64,000 nucleotides of DNA from CAVSRC01 sp963781775 (GTDB lineage Bacteria; Pseudomonadota; Alphaproteobacteria; Rhizobiales; Kaistiaceae): assembly GCA_963781775.1 (NCBI GenBank), contig CAWAHE010000031.1, positions 6,621-70,620 on the forward strand. The letters are read 5' to 3'. Under the pieces are notes generated by a model. That model did no database searches. It was not told the DNA's origin and saw only the letters and a program-made list of their open reading frames with translations. Positions 61,753-64,000 of this stretch are shown here, piece by piece. Position numbers and translations under genes: made by a program. Position 1 is the stretch's first letter. Each line of letters opens with the position of its first letter.

Positions 61753-63150
61753 ATGCGTTTCAGGTCGCCGGCTCTTGCAATCGTTTTGGGCTGCGTGCTT
61801 GCGGCGTTGGCGGGTGTGTCGGCTGTTCACGCCGACTACAGGAACTCGGCCCGCTGGTTTGCCGCCAAGCCAGAGTCCGACAGGCTCGTCCTTCAATCCA
61901 CGCTCATCCTGGTTGGCTACTACAACGGCGTGATCGACGGCGTTTTCGGCAAGAATACCTACGATGCGATCACCAAGTACCAAGCGGCAAATCGGCTGAA
62001 TGCCGACGGCGTTCTCTCGCCCGATGATGAGCGGCAGCTTCTGGCTGCGGCGGCTCAGGTATATGGCGACTTGGGTTTCACTGATCAGACCGACTCGGCG
62101 ACCGGCATACAGATGCTGGTGCCAACCAAGCTGCTCACGGCGCAGCGACCCGCCGATTTCGGGACGCATTGGGAGAATGCAGACGGGAGCGTTGAACTAG
62201 AGACGCTCGTCATTCCGGAATCAAAGACCCCGTTCGCCCGCCTGCTCAGGCGGCTGAGCCAAGCCGGCAACAGACGGGTCGAATACAGCTTTGTCCGAGA
62301 CTCGATCTTCGTGTTGAGCGGCGAGGTCGATGACCGGAAGTTCTACACGATGTTTGTGAAAGACGGCGGGTTCAGCCAAGGGTTTTCGGTTTCGTGGACT
62401 CCGGCGGAGGACAGGATTGGCCGGGTCGTTTCTGCCTTCCTTGCGTCCGTCGCGAAATTCCCGATCGCGGGGCACATCGCGACACCCGGAACAGGAGAGC
62501 AGCCGCACCCGCAGCCTCTTTCGTCCGGATCGGGCTTCGCCATCTCGGCCGATGGCGTGATCGTCACGAACGCCCATGTGGTCGAGGATTGCGTGTCCAT
62601 TGATGTGAACGGTTTTGGAAGCGCCAAACGCATCGCCGTTGACGAGAGCAGCGACTTGGCGGTGATCCGATTGACCGGTGCGCGCGCTACCGCCCCGGCG
62701 CAAATCCAATCGGGGCCGCTTCACCTTGGACAGGCCGTAGTTGCGCTTGGCTATCCGCTGTCTGAGGTCATGGGAAACCAATTGACTGTCAGTCCGGGCG
62801 TTGTGTCGAGCCTGTCCGGTCTAGGCGGAGACGACAAGGCGTTTACGGTCTCGGCAAATGTGCAGCCGGGCAACTCAGGCGGACCGATCCTCAACATGCG
62901 CGGGCAAGTGATTGGCGTCGCCCGTGCGAAACTCGACGAGATCGAAATGCTGAAAGCGGCCGGCACGACAGGCGGCAGCGTTGGTTTCGCGATCAACAGC
63001 GCAACGCTGGACGATTTTCTCCGGCCCTTCAAAACGACGATGGCCGAGGATATTCCGGGCGATGATCTCAACGTCGAGGCAGTTGTCGAGCGCGCCGGGC
63101 AATCCGTCGTCCAGATTGTTGGTAATGGTGCCGCCGAGGCAAACAGATAG
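61753..63150 (+). CDS. Trypsin-like serine protease with peptidoglycan-binding domain
   Basis: Exported protein of 465 residues. Signal peptide (LAIVLGCVLAALAGVSAVHA), then a PG_binding_1 domain (LQSTLILVGYYNGVIDG, NTYDAITKYQAANRLNADG), a middle region of unknown fold, and a C-terminal trypsin-like (S1C) domain with the triad His in IVTNAHVVEDC, Asp in ESSDLAVIRL and Ser in VQPGNSGGPIL. No PDZ domain follows, unlike DegP. ATG 61753 is used with GGGGG upstream; GTG 61735 is possible. It may cleave envelope proteins at the wall. It lies just outside the island. Confidence 0.85.
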   Translation: MRFRSPALAIVLGCVLAALAGVSAVHADYRNSARWFAAKPESDRLVLQSTLILVGYYNGVIDGVFGKNTYDAITKYQAANRLNADGVLSPDDERQLLAAAAQVYGDLGFTDQTDSATGIQMLVPTKLLTAQRPADFGTHWENADGSVELETLVIPESKTPFARLLRRLSQAGNRRVEYSFVRDSIFVLSGEVDDRKFYTMFVKDGGFSQGFSVSWTPAEDRIGRVVSAFLASVAKFPIAGHIATPGTGEQPHPQPLSSGSGFAISADGVIVTNAHVVEDCVSIDVNGFGSAKRIAVDESSDLAVIRLTGARATAPAQIQSGPLHLGQAVVALGYPLSEVMGNQLTVSPGVVSSLSGLGGDDKAFTVSANVQPGNSGGPILNMRGQVIGVARAKLDEIEMLKAAGTTGGSVGFAINSATLDDFLRPFKTTMAEDIPGDDLNVEAVVERAGQSVVQIVGNGAAEANR

Positions 63151-63258
63151 TGCCGACACCGCGCCCGACGCCAACTCCAGAATTTGCCTCGCCGCATTTG
63201 GCCCAAGGCGTGTGCCAGATTAGGGGGCGCATAGTTCAGCAGTGAGTTGGGAAGGTCA

Positions 63259-63790
63259 ATGTTCAGGGAACTTTGGTCCGATCTAGGCAAGCAGACATTG
63301 GTCCAAACAGCCGCGCAGATCGGTGCGACGGCTCTTGTCAGCGTCGGCGTGATGGTTCTGGACCAAGCTGTCCGGTCTGCCCCCACCAGTCGTGGGCGTC
63401 CTGGTTCTCCTAGCGTTCGTGTCAACTTGGGTGTTATGTGCGCTGGTTTCGCGAGCGCTGCGCCTAAGTCGCGAAACGGCTGCAACTACTGAGACACCTG
63501 TTCCGCCGATTTCTCATACTTATACAAACTGTATCGTCTATCAGACGGGAGACGGCGGCCAAGTCGCCACAGTGCGCGATCCCGTTACCGACGAACAGAA
63601 ACCAACTCAGGTCTTGTTCGACGCATCTCATTTTGAGGTACTGGAAGCGAACAACGTGACGAGCGTTACCGATACCGGATCGCGTCAATACATCATCACG
63701 TTCGGCAAGCCGATCAATGGCCCATACCACGTATCCGTCGATGGCGCCGACGATGACGAGACCGAGGATGGCCCTGAATCAAATTTCTAA
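63259..63790 (+). pseudogene. Small membrane protein gene, probably frameshifted
   Basis: ATG 63259 follows GGGAAGG and begins MFRELWSDLGKQTLVQTAAQ, with a hydrophobic segment ALVSVGVMVLDQA. A second frame from about 63368 gives LSGLPPPVVGVLVLLAFVST, a strong membrane helix, then a soluble tail rich in Thr and Asp (PISHTYTNCIVYQTGDGG, SVDGADDDETED) to 63790. Together they read as one protein of about 177 residues interrupted by a frameshift near 63370. No family recognised. If instead two genes exist, the second starts at GTG 63392. Confidence 0.45.
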
Positions 63791-64000
63791 TAGATTTTAA
63801 GAGCGGAGAGCCGCAACTACTTCGGATCACGTTGCAGAAGGACGAGTGACCATCGCGCGCGAACGTTTTCGCTCGATAAAGCCTGACATCGGGGTCAATT
63901 TTAGAGCGTCGCGCTGAACAACATCCCGCCCTTCGCACCATCGGCGATTTAAGCCCGTCTCCGTGCGTTTGATTTGTTGAGCAAAGACCGGCGGGTCGCA
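63791..64000. other. End of window, no feature seen
   Basis: About 210 bases with no open frame of credible composition, RNA gene or repeat recognised. Confidence 0.5.

Noticed and set aside
1..64000. CRISPR arrays, rRNA operons and insertion sequences
   Set aside because: No regularly spaced repeats, no rRNA-like stretches and no transposase motifs with terminal inverted repeats were found on reading both strands.

Overview
This window looks like chromosomal DNA of a high-GC alphaproteobacterium, most likely of the order Hyphomicrobiales (Rhizobiales). The main reasons are an ehu-type ectoine transporter next to ectoine-catabolism genes, a ccoNOQP-ccoGHIS (fixNOQP-fixGHIS) cluster under FNR/FixK-type boxes, a perfect CtrA-type site, a DUF2865 protein and a class II DAHP synthase. 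Most of the window is compact core genome, with many 4-base ATGA/GTGA gene overlaps.

Layout. 1-5.8 kb: the 3' end of ehuD, then ehuA, an AsnC-type regulator, a glycerophosphodiester phosphodiesterase, an aldehyde dehydrogenase and a class III aminotransferase (compatible-solute uptake and breakdown). 5.8-7.2 kb: the remnant of an AtuA/DUF1446-like gene and a sulfotransferase. 7.2-16.5 kb: cbb3 oxidase structural genes and their assembly genes, with an alpha/beta hydrolase between the two blocks. 16.4-20.4 kb: a four-gene ABC importer. 21-24.6 kb: EamA transporter, PilZ protein, DHDPS-family lyase/aldolase, PuuE-like deacetylase and a small protein behind a CtrA site. 24.6-28.5 kb: phosphatidylethanolamine synthesis (pssA, psd), then an Atm1-like exporter controlled by an ArsR repressor with a clear palindromic operator. 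28.5-39.4 kb: LysM protein, LOG-family protein, MFS transporter, and the cysS-VOC-GFA-GFA-cimA run, then a lytic transglycosylase and plsY. 39.5-42 kb: znuACB behind a Zur box. 42-56.6 kb: envelope proteins (DUF2865, L,D-transpeptidase), a RecD-like helicase, nadE, dienelactone hydrolase, a NEW3-domain/ABC-2 operon, DAHP synthase, glutathione reductase, DUF2059, rpiA, DUF2214 and gph.

At 56.7 kb there is a tRNA-Val(CAC), and from there to about 61.6 kb lies a decayed genomic island. It carries, on the minus strand, a serine recombinase, an AAA+ ATPase and a subtilisin-like (S8) protease. All three are broken by multiple frameshifts, although their catalytic motifs can still be read. The ATPase-protease pair resembles the IetAS antiphage system. 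This is the most interesting part of the window. A possible 11-bp attachment repeat links the tRNA 3' end to position 61562. After the island come a trypsin-like protease with a peptidoglycan-binding domain and a small, apparently frameshifted membrane protein.

Several core genes also carry lesions: cysS has two frameshifts inside an AT-richer segment, an ABC-2 permease has one in-frame TGA, and the 5' end of cimA is duplicated. These could be real mutations or sequence errors. All functional calls come from reading motifs and family resemblance; no database search was run.
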